Position numbers and translations under genes: made by a program. DNA of 64,000 nt from Comamonas endophytica. GTDB taxonomy: Bacteria; Pseudomonadota; Gammaproteobacteria; Burkholderiales; Burkholderiaceae_C. Numbering within the stretch: position 1 is the stretch's first letter; every line of letters begins with the position of its first letter. This document shows, piece after piece, positions 8,691-17,863 of the stretch. The stretch lies in contig NZ_CP106882.1 in assembly GCF_023634805.2 (NCBI RefSeq), positions 583,508-647,507 of the forward strand. Direction: 5' to 3'. The notes under the pieces are model-generated. The model was not told the DNA's origin, searched no databases, and worked only from the letters and a program-made list of their open reading frames with translations.

Positions 8691-9758
8691 TCAGTCGCGC
8701 CAGCCCACCCCGCAGCCCGGCCCCTCGGGCAGCGCCAGCCGGCCCGCATGCACCGGCAGCGGCGTGAACGGATCGTCCTGCAGGTGCAGATGCTCCGACA
8801 GCTCGCAGGCATAGGGCAGCGCCTTCGGAACGCACGCCGCCTGCAGCGCCATCGCCTGCATCAGCGCCGGCCCGAAGGCCGCGCCCACGCGGCAGGCCAC
8901 CTGGCCGGCCTCGCAGATGCGCACGGCCTCCATGAAGCGGCGCAGGCCGCCCAGGTTCGTGACCTTGAGGTTGATCACGTCGACCATGCGCTCGGACACC
9001 AGCCTGAACACATCGCGCACGCTCTGCGCGCTCTCGTCGGCCTCGATGGCCACGGGCAGCGTGCGCGTGAGCAGCGCCAGCCCGGCCACGTCGGCCGCGG
9101 GCACGGGCTGCTCGATCAGCGTGATGCCGAAGCGCTCCATGCGGCCGAATGCGCCGATCAGCTGCTTGGCGTTATAGGACTGGTTCGGGTCCAGCGTCAG
9201 CGCCACCTCCGGCCCCACCGAGGCGCGCACCGCGGCGATGCGCTGGATGTCGGTCTCGGTGTCGCCAGCCAGCTTGAGCTTGAGCTGGCCGTAGCCCTCG
9301 CCCGCGAGCCGCGCGGCCATTGCCGCCATCTCGTCGGGCGCCTTGATCGGCAGGATGCGCGACAGCGCCACGCCATCGCGCAGCTTGCCGCCCAGCAGCA
9401 CATGCACCGGCACGCCCAGGCGGCGCGCCAGCAGGTCGTGCAGCGCCATGTCGATGCCGGCTTTCACCGTGGGGTTGAAGGCCAGCGTGGCATCGATCTC
9501 CTCCATCACCGCAGCGATGTCGTCGGCGCGCCGCCCGACCAGCCGCGGCGCGAGGAACTCGAGCGCGGCCAGCGCGCCGGCGCCATGCGTGGAGATCGCG
9601 GGAATCGCATGCACATAGCCCAGGCCGGTGTGGCCGTCCTCGTCCTGCAGCTGCAGCACCGCCCCTTCCAGGCGCGGCACCTGCGCGCGCGCGAATTTCC
9701 ATTGCGGGTCCGCCAGCCCCTGGATGCAGGGCTTGACCGTGGCGTGGGTGATCTTCAT
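8691..9758 (-). CDS. Mandelate racemase/muconate lactonizing enzyme family protein, 355 aa
   Basis: Enolase-superfamily enzyme that abstracts a proton alpha to a carboxylate using two opposed lysines and Mg2+. The KxK motif is QLKLKLAG (K160/K162). Metal ligands are D190 (TLDPNQ), E216 (LIEQPV) and D241 or E242 (EADES). The second-face lysine is K265 (INLKVTN). This architecture is that of the MLE subgroup (cycloisomerases, o-succinylbenzoate synthases, dipeptide epimerases), not of acid sugar dehydratases. It lies 4 nt downstream of one Bug gene and 43 nt upstream of another. Muconate-type cycloisomerase is the best guess from context. Confidence 0.9.
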   Translation of the reverse strand: MKITHATVKPCIQGLADPQWKFARAQVPRLEGAVLQLQDEDGHTGLGYVHAIPAISTHGAGALAALEFLAPRLVGRRADDIAAVMEEIDATLAFNPTVKAGIDMALHDLLARRLGVPVHVLLGGKLRDGVALSRILPIKAPDEMAAMAARLAGEGYGQLKLKLAGDTETDIQRIAAVRASVGPEVALTLDPNQSYNAKQLIGAFGRMERFGITLIEQPVPAADVAGLALLTRTLPVAIEADESAQSVRDVFRLVSERMVDVINLKVTNLGGLRRFMEAVRICEAGQVACRVGAAFGPALMQAMALQAACVPKALPYACELSEHLHLQDDPFTPLPVHAGRLALPEGPGCGVGWRD

Positions 9759-9762
9759 GGCA

Positions 9763-10731
9763 TCAATCCAGCTTGATCTTGGCGCTGGCGATCACGCCGC
9801 GCCATTTATCGGACTCGGCCTGCATCAGGCTGCGGTACTCCGCGCCCGTCGAGGTCGCGGCCAGCGCGCCCTGCTTGAGGAACTGCGCCTTCATCTCGGG
9901 CGAACCGATGGCCTTCACGGCCGCGTCGCGCAGCTTGGCCTGCACCGCGGCGGGAATGCCCTTGGGCGCGACCAGCCCGTAGGTGGTTTCCATCTGCACG
10001 TTCGACAGCCCCAGCTCCACCGTTGTCGGCACGTCGGGCAGCTGCGGCGCGCGCGTCTTGCCCGCCACCGCCAGCACCACCAGGTTGCCGTTGGCGGCGA
10101 AGGGCAGAATCGGCAGCAGGTCGACCATGGTCATCTGCACCTCGCCCGAGAGCACCGCGCTGATGGCCGGCGCCGCGCCCTTGTAGGGCACGTGCACGAT
10201 GGCGGCGCCGGTCTCGCGCTTGAACAGCTCGAAGCCGATGTGCGGCGTGGTGCCCGCGCCGGCCGAGCTGTAGTTCAGCGTATCGGGGGCGGCCTTGGCC
10301 TTGGCGATCAGCTGCTCGATCGAGGTGATGCCCGACTTGCGGTTGACCACGATCACGCTCGGGATGCGCGCCGCGAGCGTGAGGAATTCCAGCTCGTCCA
10401 GCGTGTAGGGCACCTTCGTCAGGTTCGGCATGCCGGCCAGCGGGCCGGGCGCGACTAGCGCGAAGCTGTAGCCGTCGGCCGCGGCCTTGGCGGTGGCGTC
10501 CACTCCGATGGTGCCGCCGGCGCCGGCGCGGTTGTCCACGACGACCGCCTGGCCCAGCGAGGCCGCCATCTTCGTGCCGATTATGCGCGCGATGGCGTCC
10601 GTGGGGCCGCCCGCGGCATAGGGCACGATCAGCTTCAGGGGCTTGGCGGGCCAGTTGTCGGCCAGGGCGCAGCCGCTGGCCAGCAGCGGGCCGACGGTGG
10701 CAATGAGGGTGGCGAAGCTACGTCTATCCAT
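9763..10731 (-). CDS. Bug/TctC-family periplasmic solute-binding protein, 322 aa
   Basis: First gene of the leftward cluster. The signal peptide (MDRRSFATLIATVGPLLASGCALA) contains a Cys in LLASGC, so it may be a lipoprotein; the Ala-rich end also allows ordinary signal peptidase cleavage. The motif KPLKLIVPYAAGGPTDAIAR follows. The start at 10731 is set by AGGAG 9 nt upstream; the frame extends to 10767 without a better ribosome site. The gene is divergent from the CoA-transferase, with a 19-nt inverted repeat just upstream. Confidence 0.92.
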   Translation of the reverse strand: MDRRSFATLIATVGPLLASGCALADNWPAKPLKLIVPYAAGGPTDAIARIIGTKMAASLGQAVVVDNRAGAGGTIGVDATAKAAADGYSFALVAPGPLAGMPNLTKVPYTLDELEFLTLAARIPSVIVVNRKSGITSIEQLIAKAKAAPDTLNYSSAGAGTTPHIGFELFKRETGAAIVHVPYKGAAPAISAVLSGEVQMTMVDLLPILPFAANGNLVVLAVAGKTRAPQLPDVPTTVELGLSNVQMETTYGLVAPKGIPAAVQAKLRDAAVKAIGSPEMKAQFLKQGALAATSTGAEYRSLMQAESDKWRGVIASAKIKLD

Positions 10732-10746
10732 GTCTCGGTCTCCTTT

Positions 10747-10765
10747 GCTGCCAAGTCTAGGCAGC
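10747..10765. promoter_or_regulatory. Inverted repeat upstream of Bug gene, candidate operator
   Basis: GCTGCC-AAGTCTA-GGCAGC is a perfect 6-bp inverted repeat 16 nt before the Bug start and 140 nt before the divergent CoA-transferase. A related sequence (GCCAAGTGTAGGCAGCA) lies upstream of another Bug gene at about 2951-2967, with one mismatch over 17 nt but without the perfect symmetry. It could be an operator or part of a -10 region. Confidence 0.35.
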
Positions 10766-10907
10766 ACCCCCCCGCGCGGTAAGGCCCCCGCCTCGCAAGC
10801 CTGCTATGCGCCCTGGCGCATCTCAGCATTGCGCGCGCCACGGCTAGGCGCCCTCCCCGGCCAGGCCTAAAGTCCAGCCATTGCCAAAGCTGACTGGAGT
10901 CTTTCTG

Positions 10908-12146
10908 ATGACCAATGCCAAAGGGGCTTCGGGCCCGCTGTCCCATCTGCGGGTGCTGGACCTGAGCCGCATCCTCGCCGCGCCCTGGGCCGGACAGATC
11001 CTGGCCGACCTCGGGGCCACGGTCACCAAGGTCGAGCGCCCGGGCGCCGGCGACGACACGCGGTCCTGGGGCCCCCCGTTCCTGAAGGATGCCGAGGGCA
11101 ACGACACCCGGGAAGCCGGCTACTACCTGGCGGTGAACCGCGGCAAGCGCTCGATCACCGTGAGCCTGGACACGCCCGAGGGCCAGCAGATCGTGCGCGA
11201 CCTGGCGCTGCAGTCCGACATCGTGCTGGAGAACTACAAGGCCGGCACGCTCGCGCGCTACGGCCTGGACGAGGCCAGCCTGCGCCGGATCAATCCCCGG
11301 CTCATCTACTGCTCGGTCACCGGCTTCGGCCAGACCGGCCCGCGCCGCGACCAGCCGGCCTATGACTTCCTGATCCAGGCGATGGGCGGCCTGATGAGCG
11401 TGACCGGCGAGCGCGATGGCCAGCCCGGCGGCGGCCCGCAGAAAGTGGGCGTGCCCATCGTCGACCTGATGACCGGCATGTACACCGCGGTGGCGGTGCT
11501 CGCCGCCGTGGCCCGACGCGACCAGAGCGGCGTGGGCGAGTCCATCGACATCGCCATGCTCGACGTGCAGGTGGCGACGCTGGCCAACCAGGCGATGAAC
11601 TACCTGGTGTCCGACAAGGTTCCCAAGCGCAATGGCAACGCGCACCCGAACATCCAGCCGCAGGACGTCTATGCCTGCGCCGATGGCGACGCGATCCTGG
11701 TCGTAGGCAACGACGGCCAGTTCGCCAAGCTCTGCACCGTGCTCGGCCACCCCGAATGGGCCCAGGACGAGCGCTTCGCCACCAACGCCCAGCGGGTGCG
11801 CAATATCCAGGTGCTGTCGGCCATGCTGCGCCACGAGTTCGCGCAGCGCCCGCGCGCCGAGCTGATCGCCGCGCTCGACGGCGCCGGCGTGCCCTGCGGC
11901 GCGATCAACTCGGTGCCCGAGGTGTTCGAGGATCCGCAGGTCAAGGCCCGTGGCATGCTCAGATACGTGCCCCACCCCAGCGGCGTGCAGGTGCCGCAGG
12001 TGACGAGCCCGATCCGCTTCAGCGAGACCCCGCTGCAGGAGCAGGCGGCCCCGCCGCTGCTGGGCCAGCACTCGCGCCAGGTGCTCGAGGAGCTGGGCTA
12101 TTCCGCCGAGCGCATCGACGGCCTGCTGGCCAGCGGCGTGGTCTGA
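10908..12146 (+). CDS. CaiB/BaiF family (class III) CoA-transferase, 412 aa
   Basis: Transfers CoA between carboxylic acids through an aspartyl-CoA mixed anhydride; related to formyl-CoA, carnitine and succinyl-CoA:citramalate transferases. The N-terminal family motif LRVLDLSRILAAPWAGQILA is present. The active-site Asp is the one in PAYDFLIQAMGG. The glycine-rich loop reads SVTGERDGQPGGGPQ, and VPIVDLMTGMYTAVAVL is conserved. The start at 10908 has GGAG 9 nt upstream; an ATG at 10881 has none. It is followed by a strong hairpin terminator, so it is transcribed alone. Confidence 0.92.
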   Translation: MTNAKGASGPLSHLRVLDLSRILAAPWAGQILADLGATVTKVERPGAGDDTRSWGPPFLKDAEGNDTREAGYYLAVNRGKRSITVSLDTPEGQQIVRDLALQSDIVLENYKAGTLARYGLDEASLRRINPRLIYCSVTGFGQTGPRRDQPAYDFLIQAMGGLMSVTGERDGQPGGGPQKVGVPIVDLMTGMYTAVAVLAAVARRDQSGVGESIDIAMLDVQVATLANQAMNYLVSDKVPKRNGNAHPNIQPQDVYACADGDAILVVGNDGQFAKLCTVLGHPEWAQDERFATNAQRVRNIQVLSAMLRHEFAQRPRAELIAALDGAGVPCGAINSVPEVFEDPQVKARGMLRYVPHPSGVQVPQVTSPIRFSETPLQEQAAPPLLGQHSRQVLEELGYSAERIDGLLASGVV

Positions 12147-12171
12147 GCCTCCATTTGCCTCCGGTGCCCCG

Positions 12172-12207
12172 AGCCGGTACCAAACCGGTACCGGCTTTTC
12201 CTTTTTG
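12172..12207 (+). terminator. Rho-independent terminator after the CoA-transferase gene
   Basis: A 10-bp perfect stem, AGCCGGTACC and GGTACCGGCT around the loop AAACC, is followed by TTTTCCTTTTT. It lies 25 nt after the CoA-transferase stop and before the GST start. Confidence 0.85.
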
Positions 12208-12228
12208 CCACCTTCCTGGATTCTTCAC

Positions 12229-12834
12229 ATGCAACTGCACTGGTCCCCCAAATCGCCCTATGTGCGCAAAGTGATGATCTGCGCCCACGAGCTGCAGCTG
12301 GCGCAGCAGCTCACCCTGGTGCGCTCCGTCGCCGCCATGCTCAAGCCCAACGCCGCGCTGATGCGGGACAACCCGCTGTCGAAGATCCCGACGCTGGTGC
12401 TGGACGACGGCCGGACGCTGTTCGACTCCGCGGTCATCTGCGAATACCTCGACAGCCTGGCCGGCGGCGCGCTGTTCCCCAGGGAGGGCGCGGCGCGCTG
12501 GGCGGCGCTGCGCTGGCACGCGCTGGGCGACGGCCTGCTCGACGCGCTGATCCTGTGGCGCAACGAACGCGAGCGCGAGGCGCCGCTGGCCGCCTTGCTC
12601 GCGGCCTTCGAGCTCAAGACGCGCGCCAGCCTGGAGGTGCTCGAGGGCGAGGTGCAGGCGCTCGAAGCCAGCGACTTCGGCATCGGCCATCTGACGCTGG
12701 TCTGCGCGCTGGGCTATATCGACTACCGTTTCGGCGACCTGGGCTGGCGCGGACAGGCGCCGCAGCTGGCGGCGTGGTTCGTGCGGATGCAGCAGCGGCC
12801 GTCAGTGATGGCTACGGAGCCGGTGGACGGGTGA
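12229..12834 (+). CDS. Glutathione S-transferase family protein, 201 aa
   Basis: Thioredoxin-fold N domain (about 1-80) with the entry motif SPKSPYVRKVMICAHEL, the cis-Pro region SKIPTLVLDDG and the glutathione-binding LFDSAVICEYLD. A helical C domain follows (90-200). This is the short GST class common in proteobacteria, often annotated as a YibF-like or generic GST. The start at 12229 gives the standard N terminus; the frame extends 24 nt further upstream into the terminator, which makes the longer form unlikely. The role is unknown; detoxification or a catabolic thioether step are the usual options. Confidence 0.9.
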   Translation: MQLHWSPKSPYVRKVMICAHELQLAQQLTLVRSVAAMLKPNAALMRDNPLSKIPTLVLDDGRTLFDSAVICEYLDSLAGGALFPREGAARWAALRWHALGDGLLDALILWRNEREREAPLAALLAAFELKTRASLEVLEGEVQALEASDFGIGHLTLVCALGYIDYRFGDLGWRGQAPQLAAWFVRMQQRPSVMATEPVDG

Positions 12835-12842
12835 TGGGAATC

Positions 12843-13130
12843 CGTTCGTCCTGGGATTGCCTGGGCGGCCGCGTCGAAGGATGACGGGGCTGTGCTCAAT
12901 TTTAAGGACAGGCCGTCCATGGTTCGACAGGCTCACCACGAACGGTTTGCAGTTGCTCAGCTGCACCGATAAACCGTTCGTCCTGAACTTGTCATAGGAT
13001 GACGGGCTTTGAAACCGTTCGTCCTGAGCCTGCCTAGCCGGCCGCGTCGAAGGATGACGGGCCTGTGCTCAATTTTAAGGACAGGCCGTCCATGGTTCGA
13101 TGGGGCCGCCCAGGCAAGCTCAGGATCACC
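12843..13130. repeat. Second repeat island with an imperfect direct duplication of about 84 nt
   Basis: Between the GST and the acyl-CoA dehydrogenase lie several TTCG..CTGAGCCTG..CGAA-type elements. Copies are near 12843, 12923, 12975, 13017 and 13093, some inverted. A block of about 84 nt is directly duplicated (12843-12927 and 13017-13100), including an identical 38-nt stretch at 12890-12927 and 13063-13100 that contains CAATTTTAAGGACAGG. No coding sequence is credible here. Confidence 0.75.
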
Positions 13131-13206
13131 ACGAACGATTTTCACAGCTACTCGAGCCTGGGCGCCCCATCGAAGACAGCCTTCAAGGCTCAAGGCAAGC
13201 CCAAAA

Positions 13207-15499
13207 TCAAACCGGCAACTCCAGCACCTGCTTCGCCAATATCCCGCGCTGGATCTCGTTGCTCCCCGCGAAGATCTTCGCCCCCAGGCAGTTGAACAGC
13301 GGCGCCACGACCTGCATGTCGATCTCGCCATTGCGGGTGTGGTCGCGCAGCCCGCCGTATTCGTCCGCGATCTCCACCAGCAGCAGCGCCAGCCGCTCCC
13401 AGGTCTCGGTGGACCAGATCTTGAGCATCGAGATGCTCGCCGGGATCGGCTCCCCGCGCTTGGCGATCTCGGCAAAGCCCGCATAGGCCGCGCCCAGGTC
13501 GGCGGTGTCGAGCTGCAGCTCGGTGAAACGCGCACGGAAAACCGGATCCTCCAGCAGGCCGCGCTGGCGCGCGAGCTTTTCCACCTGCACCAGCGTGTGC
13601 TGCGAATGCTTGGGGCTGCCGGTGAACAGCCGCTCGAAGCCCAGCAGCGCCTTGGCCACGGTCCAGCCCTGGTTGAGCCCGCCCACCAGGTTCGCGCGCG
13701 GCACGCGCACGTTGTCGAAGAACACCTCGCAGAACTCGCGCTCGCCGGCGATGTTGCGTATCGGCCGCACCGTCACGCCGGGCGTCTTCAGGTCCAGCAG
13801 CAGGAAGCTGATGCCGGCCTGCTTCTTGACGCTCTTGTCGGTGCGCACCAGCATGAACATGTGCGTGCCGTCCGCGCCCCAGGTGGTCCAGGTCTTCTGG
13901 CCGTTGACGATGAAGTCGTCGCCGTCGATCACCGCCTCGCAGCGCACCGATGCCAGGTCGGAGCCGGCATTGGGCTCGGAATAGCCCTGGGTCCATACAT
14001 GTTCGCCGGCCAGGATCGGCGGCAGGAAGCGCGCGCGCTGCTCGTCATTGCCGAAGCGCATCAGGATCGGGCCGACCATCACCAGGCCCTGGTCGGGCGA
14101 GCGCGCCACGCCCCAGGCCTCGGTTTCCTCGATATAGGCGATCAGCTTGTCGGCCGGCAGCCCCATGCCGCCATGCTCCCGGGGCCATGCCGGAGCGATC
14201 CAGCCCAGGCGCGACAGCGTCAGGTACCAGTCGCGCGATTCGGCCCACGACTGGCGGTAGGGCATGTGGCGCCGCGCCTCGGGGTAATGCGCGGCGAACA
14301 GCGCGCGCACCTTGCGGCGGAAATCCGCCTCCGGCATGGCATCCCAGTCCTGGCCGGCCGAGAAGTCCTCCTGCGCCCCCGCCGGCGCAGCGGCTGCCGC
14401 GGCAGGCGCCTGCAGCTGCGCGTAGCGCTGGCGGTGCGCACTGGCCGTGCCCCAGCGGCTGCCCAGCAGCAGCGCGCTTGAAGTACAGGCCGATGTCGTA
14501 TTCGTTGGTGGTGCCGATCGCGCCATGCAGCTGGATCGCCATGCGCGCCATCTCCAGCGCCGCGTGCGCGCAGCGCGCCTTGGCGCGGCTGGCGATCGCG
14601 GCCAGCGCCTCGGGCGCAGGGCCGTTCGCCGCGGCAGCGACCGCATCGCGCAGGCAGGCCGATGCCAGCTCGACCTGGATCAGGCCGTCGACCAGCCGGT
14701 GCTGCAGCGCCTGGAAGCTGCCGATGGGCTTGCCGAACTGCACCCGCGTCGTGAGGTAGTCGCGCGTGAGCTCCAGGCTGCGGCGCGCCATGCCGGCCAG
14801 CTCGGCGGACTGCGCGATGCGGGCGATTTCAGTGGCCTGGCGCAGCGCGGCGATGACCGCCTCGCCCTGGGCAATGCGGACCGCGCTGGACCGCTCGAAG
14901 CGCAGCTCGGACAGCGCACTGCCATCCACGCCGAGATGGGCTTCCAAGGCGACGCCCGCGCTTGCGGCCTCGGCCCAGACCAGGGCCGCCTCTTCGCCCT
15001 GGCGCGCAAGGACCAGCCAGCCATCGGCGCCCGGCCCGGGCCGCACGAAGCGCTTGCAGCCGCTGAGTGTGCCGGCATCGGCATCGAAAGACGTCGTCTG
15101 GCGGGCGCCGGCCTCCAGCGTGCCCGCCGCTTCCTGCCAGGCCACGCCGGCGATGGTCTCGCCGCCCAGCAGGCGCGCCAGCAGCGCGTCGCGCTCCGGG
15201 CTGGAGGGCAGCTGCGCGAGCAGCGCGATCGGCTGCACGCCCGCATCGACAAAAGGCTCGGGCAGCAGGTGGCGCCCGACCTGTTCGGCAATGGCCGCCA
15301 CCTCGGCAATGCCCAGCCCCAGGCCGCCATCCTCTTCGGCGACCGGAATCGACAGCCACCCCAGCCCGGCGATCTCCTGCCATACGGCGCGATCGAAGCC
15401 GCCACCCTCGTCCTCCAGCCGGCGCACGCGTTGGCGCTGGTCCGTGGCGCCAAGGTAGTCGGCGGCGCTGTCGGCAAACAGTTGGGAGGATTCAGACAT
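13207..15499 (-). pseudogene. Double acyl-CoA dehydrogenase, two fused domains, frameshifted at the junction
   Basis: FAD-dependent acyl-CoA dehydrogenases oxidise the alpha-beta bond of acyl-CoAs. The first module (15499 to about 14470, MSESSQLFAD to IGLYFKRA) and the second (DFSAGQDWDAMPEADFRRK to LELPV) are both nearly complete. An Ala/Pro-rich linker joins them, suggesting a natural fusion of about 764 aa like the long FadE proteins. Frames switch at the GCGCGC run near 14472-14477; adding two bases restores ..YFKRALLLGSRWG. The second module carries QGYSEPNAGSDLA and FAGSNEIQRGIL. The start has GGAGG 6 nt upstream. If the sequence is correct, the second module would need its own start, such as the Met of MPEADF. 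Confidence 0.82.
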
Positions 15500-15748
15500 G
15501 GCATCCTCCGCCCATCGGGGCGCGGGTGCCTTGGCCGCAGGAGCTGGGTGTGATTCGAAGCATGGGCATTCTCTTGGCTTGGGGCCCGACACGGTGGCGC
15601 AATGGCGTCGAGCAAGTTGGAATGCTTCATTGAAGCACCGCCCGGCCAGGCTGTGGCCCCCCGCATGCGCACATCAGCTATGCAAATGTGGAAAGCCGCG
15701 GCCGCGGGGCCGGCACAATGACTCTTCCTGGCAAGCTTGAGATCACCT

Positions 15749-16702
15749 ATGAAAATCGTTTTCCTGGACCGCGCGACGCTGTCCCCCGAAACCACGCTGC
15801 GGCGCCCGGGCTTCGCGCATGAACTGGTGTGCCACGAGGGCACGGCGCCAAGCGAGGTCGCCGAGCGCATCGCCGACGCCGATATCGTCATCGTCAACAA
15901 GGTGAAGATCGGCGCCGAGGCGCTGCAGCGGGCCGCGCGCCTGAAGCTGGTGGCCGTGGCGGCCACCGGCACGGACTGCATCGACCTCGAGGCCTGCGCC
16001 GCACGCGGCATCACCGTGAGCAACGTGCGCAACTACGCGGCCCATACCGTGCCGGAACACACCTTCGCGCTGATCTTCGCGCTGCGCCGCAGCATCTGTG
16101 CCTACCGCGACTCGGTCAAGGCCGGGCGCTGGCAGGAATCCGGGCAATTCTGCTATTTCGATTACCCCATACGCGACCTTGCGGGCTCCACGCTGGGAAT
16201 CATCGGCGATGGCGCGCTGGGCAGCGCCGTGGCGGCGATCGCGCGGGCGCTGGGCATGCAGGTGCTGATGGCGGCGCACAAGGGGCGTGCGGGCATGGGC
16301 CGGCTCTACACGCCCTTCGAGGAGGTGCTGGCGCGTGCGGACATCCTCACGCTGCACTGCCCGCTCACGCCCCGCACCCGCCACATGATCGGCGCCGCGG
16401 AGTTCGCGCAGATGGCGCGCAAGCCGCTGCTGATCAACACCGCACGCGGCGGGCTGGTCGATGAAGCCGCGCTTGCCGCGGCCCTGCGCAGCGGCCGGAT
16501 CGCGGGCGCCGGCTTCGACGTGGTCTCGGCCGAGCCGCCCGCGGCCGACCACCCCTTCATGGCGCTGCTGGAGCTGCCGAACTTCATCCTGACGCCGCAC
16601 GTGGCCTGGGCTTCGCAGGAAGCGATCCAGGGGCTTGCGGACCAGCTCGTCGACAATATCGAGGCCTTTGCCGCCGGGCGCGCGGTCAACGTGGTGGCCT
16701 GA
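15749..16702 (+). CDS. D-2-hydroxyacid dehydrogenase (NAD-dependent), 317 aa
   Basis: Same superfamily as the gene at 952, but only distantly alike. It is nearer to glycerate/hydroxypyruvate reductases. The Rossmann motif is LGIIGDGALGSAV. The catalytic Arg is in NTARGGLVDE, the Glu lies in VVSAEPPAAD and the His in TPHVAWAS. Start MKIVFLD at 15749; an ATG at 15737 adds four residues. It is divergent from the acyl-CoA dehydrogenase. The gap (15500-15748) contains CACAT-N11-ATGTG at 15670-15690, a weak operator candidate. The Bug gene downstream is convergent, with 16 nt between the stops. Confidence 0.92.
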   Translation: MKIVFLDRATLSPETTLRRPGFAHELVCHEGTAPSEVAERIADADIVIVNKVKIGAEALQRAARLKLVAVAATGTDCIDLEACAARGITVSNVRNYAAHTVPEHTFALIFALRRSICAYRDSVKAGRWQESGQFCYFDYPIRDLAGSTLGIIGDGALGSAVAAIARALGMQVLMAAHKGRAGMGRLYTPFEEVLARADILTLHCPLTPRTRHMIGAAEFAQMARKPLLINTARGGLVDEAALAAALRSGRIAGAGFDVVSAEPPAADHPFMALLELPNFILTPHVAWASQEAIQGLADQLVDNIEAFAAGRAVNVVA

Positions 16703-16718
16703 ACGCCGTGCCCCATCA

Positions 16719-17687
16719 CTATTCGGCCTTGGCGCCAGCGGCCTTGATCACCGGATCCCAGCGCTGGATTTCCGCCGTGGTGTGCTGGCGCAGGGCCTCG
16801 GGCCTGAGGCGCTCGCCCTGGGGGATGACCACGCCCATGTCGCCAAAGCGCTTGACCAGCGCCGGCTCGGCCAAAGCCACGCGCGCGGCCTGGTTCAAAC
16901 GCTCGAGCACTTCCGCGGGCGTGCCCTTGGGCGCATACAGCCCATGCCACACCGCCAGCTCGAATCCGGGCATGCTGGCCTCGGTGAAGGTCGGCACCTC
17001 GGGCATGGTGGCCAGCCGTTCCCTGGTCGCCATCGCATAGGGCTTGAGCATGCCGGCCTGGATATGCGGGCCCGTGGCCACCGGCTGATCGCAGGTGACA
17101 TCCACATTGCCCGCAATCAGATCCTGCAGCGCCGGGCCGGTGCCGCGGTACGGCACCATGGTCACGCTGGTGCCCAGCGTCTGGTTGATCAGCATGGCGC
17201 ACAGGTGAGAGGTGGCGCCCACGCCGGCATGCGCGAACTTCACGGTGCCGGGCTGCGCTTTCATCTTCTTCACCAGATCGGCCAGCGTGGCGGGCGCGAA
17301 GCTCTTGTTGCGCACCAGGATCATCGGCACATCGCCCGCCAGCGCGATCGGCTCCAGGTCCTTTTTGGCGTCGAAGCTGAGCTTGTTGTAGAGCGCCGGG
17401 GCCGTTGCAATGCCCATGTTGTGCAGCAGCAGCGTGTGGCCGTCGTTCTGCGCCCGCGCCACGCGCGCCGTGCCGATGGTGCCGCCCGCGCCGCCGGCGT
17501 TCTCCACGATGACCTGCTGCCCCAGATCGCGCGTCATCGCCTCGGCCAGCACCCGCGCCAGCACATCCGTGGAGCCGCCTGCGGCGTAGGGCACGACGAT
17601 GGTGACCGGCTTGGTGGGAAACGCCAGCGCGGCAGTGCCGGCGGCGGCCAAGACGGCGGCGAGAAGGGTCCGGGGGAAAGAACGCAT
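16719..17687 (-). CDS. Bug/TctC-family periplasmic solute-binding protein, 322 aa
   Basis: Signal peptide MRSFPRTLLAAVLAAAGTAALA followed by the motif KPVTIVVPYAAGGSTDVLAR and VENAGGAGGTIG. The central segment reads MVPYRGTGPALQDL, with Arg replacing the usual Lys of the YKG motif. The start has GGAGAC about 10 nt upstream. It is the last gene of a leftward group with the 3-hydroxyisobutyrate-dehydrogenase-like and PcaC-like genes, but a 14-bp tandem repeat array separates it from them. Confidence 0.93.
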   Translation of the reverse strand: MRSFPRTLLAAVLAAAGTAALAFPTKPVTIVVPYAAGGSTDVLARVLAEAMTRDLGQQVIVENAGGAGGTIGTARVARAQNDGHTLLLHNMGIATAPALYNKLSFDAKKDLEPIALAGDVPMILVRNKSFAPATLADLVKKMKAQPGTVKFAHAGVGATSHLCAMLINQTLGTSVTMVPYRGTGPALQDLIAGNVDVTCDQPVATGPHIQAGMLKPYAMATRERLATMPEVPTFTEASMPGFELAVWHGLYAPKGTPAEVLERLNQAARVALAEPALVKRFGDMGVVIPQGERLRPEALRQHTTAEIQRWDPVIKAAGAKAE

Positions 17688-17763
17688 GATGAATGTCTCC
17701 TGGTTATGGGTATGTAATTCGCATCAGTGCTCGTCAGTGCTGCCGAACGCCACCAAGGCCGAG

Positions 17764-17863
17764 GTGGCGCGGCCGGCTAGGCGCGGCCGGCCAGGCGCGG
17801 CCGGCTAGGCGCGGCCGGCCAGGCGCGGCCGGCCAGGCGCGGCCGGCTCAGGCGCGGATGGCT
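17764..17863. repeat. Tandem array of a 14-bp GC-only-like unit, about 7 copies
   Basis: The unit AGGCGCGGCCGGCY repeats head to tail: five clean copies at 17779-17848, one partial copy before (17764-17778) and a diverged one after (17849-17863) that touches the stop codon of the next gene. Each unit contains GCGGCCGG, and adjacent units can pair with each other. Copy number probably varies between strains by slippage. Confidence 0.85.

Noticed and set aside
6725..8767. 680-codon open frame on the plus strand
   Set aside because: It lies antisense to the hydrolase and Bug genes; its Arg/His/Gln-rich translation is typical of shadow frames in GC-rich DNA, with no domain.
17764..17863. Possible CRISPR array
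   Set aside because: The units are 14 bp, contiguous and without spacers, so it is a simple tandem repeat.
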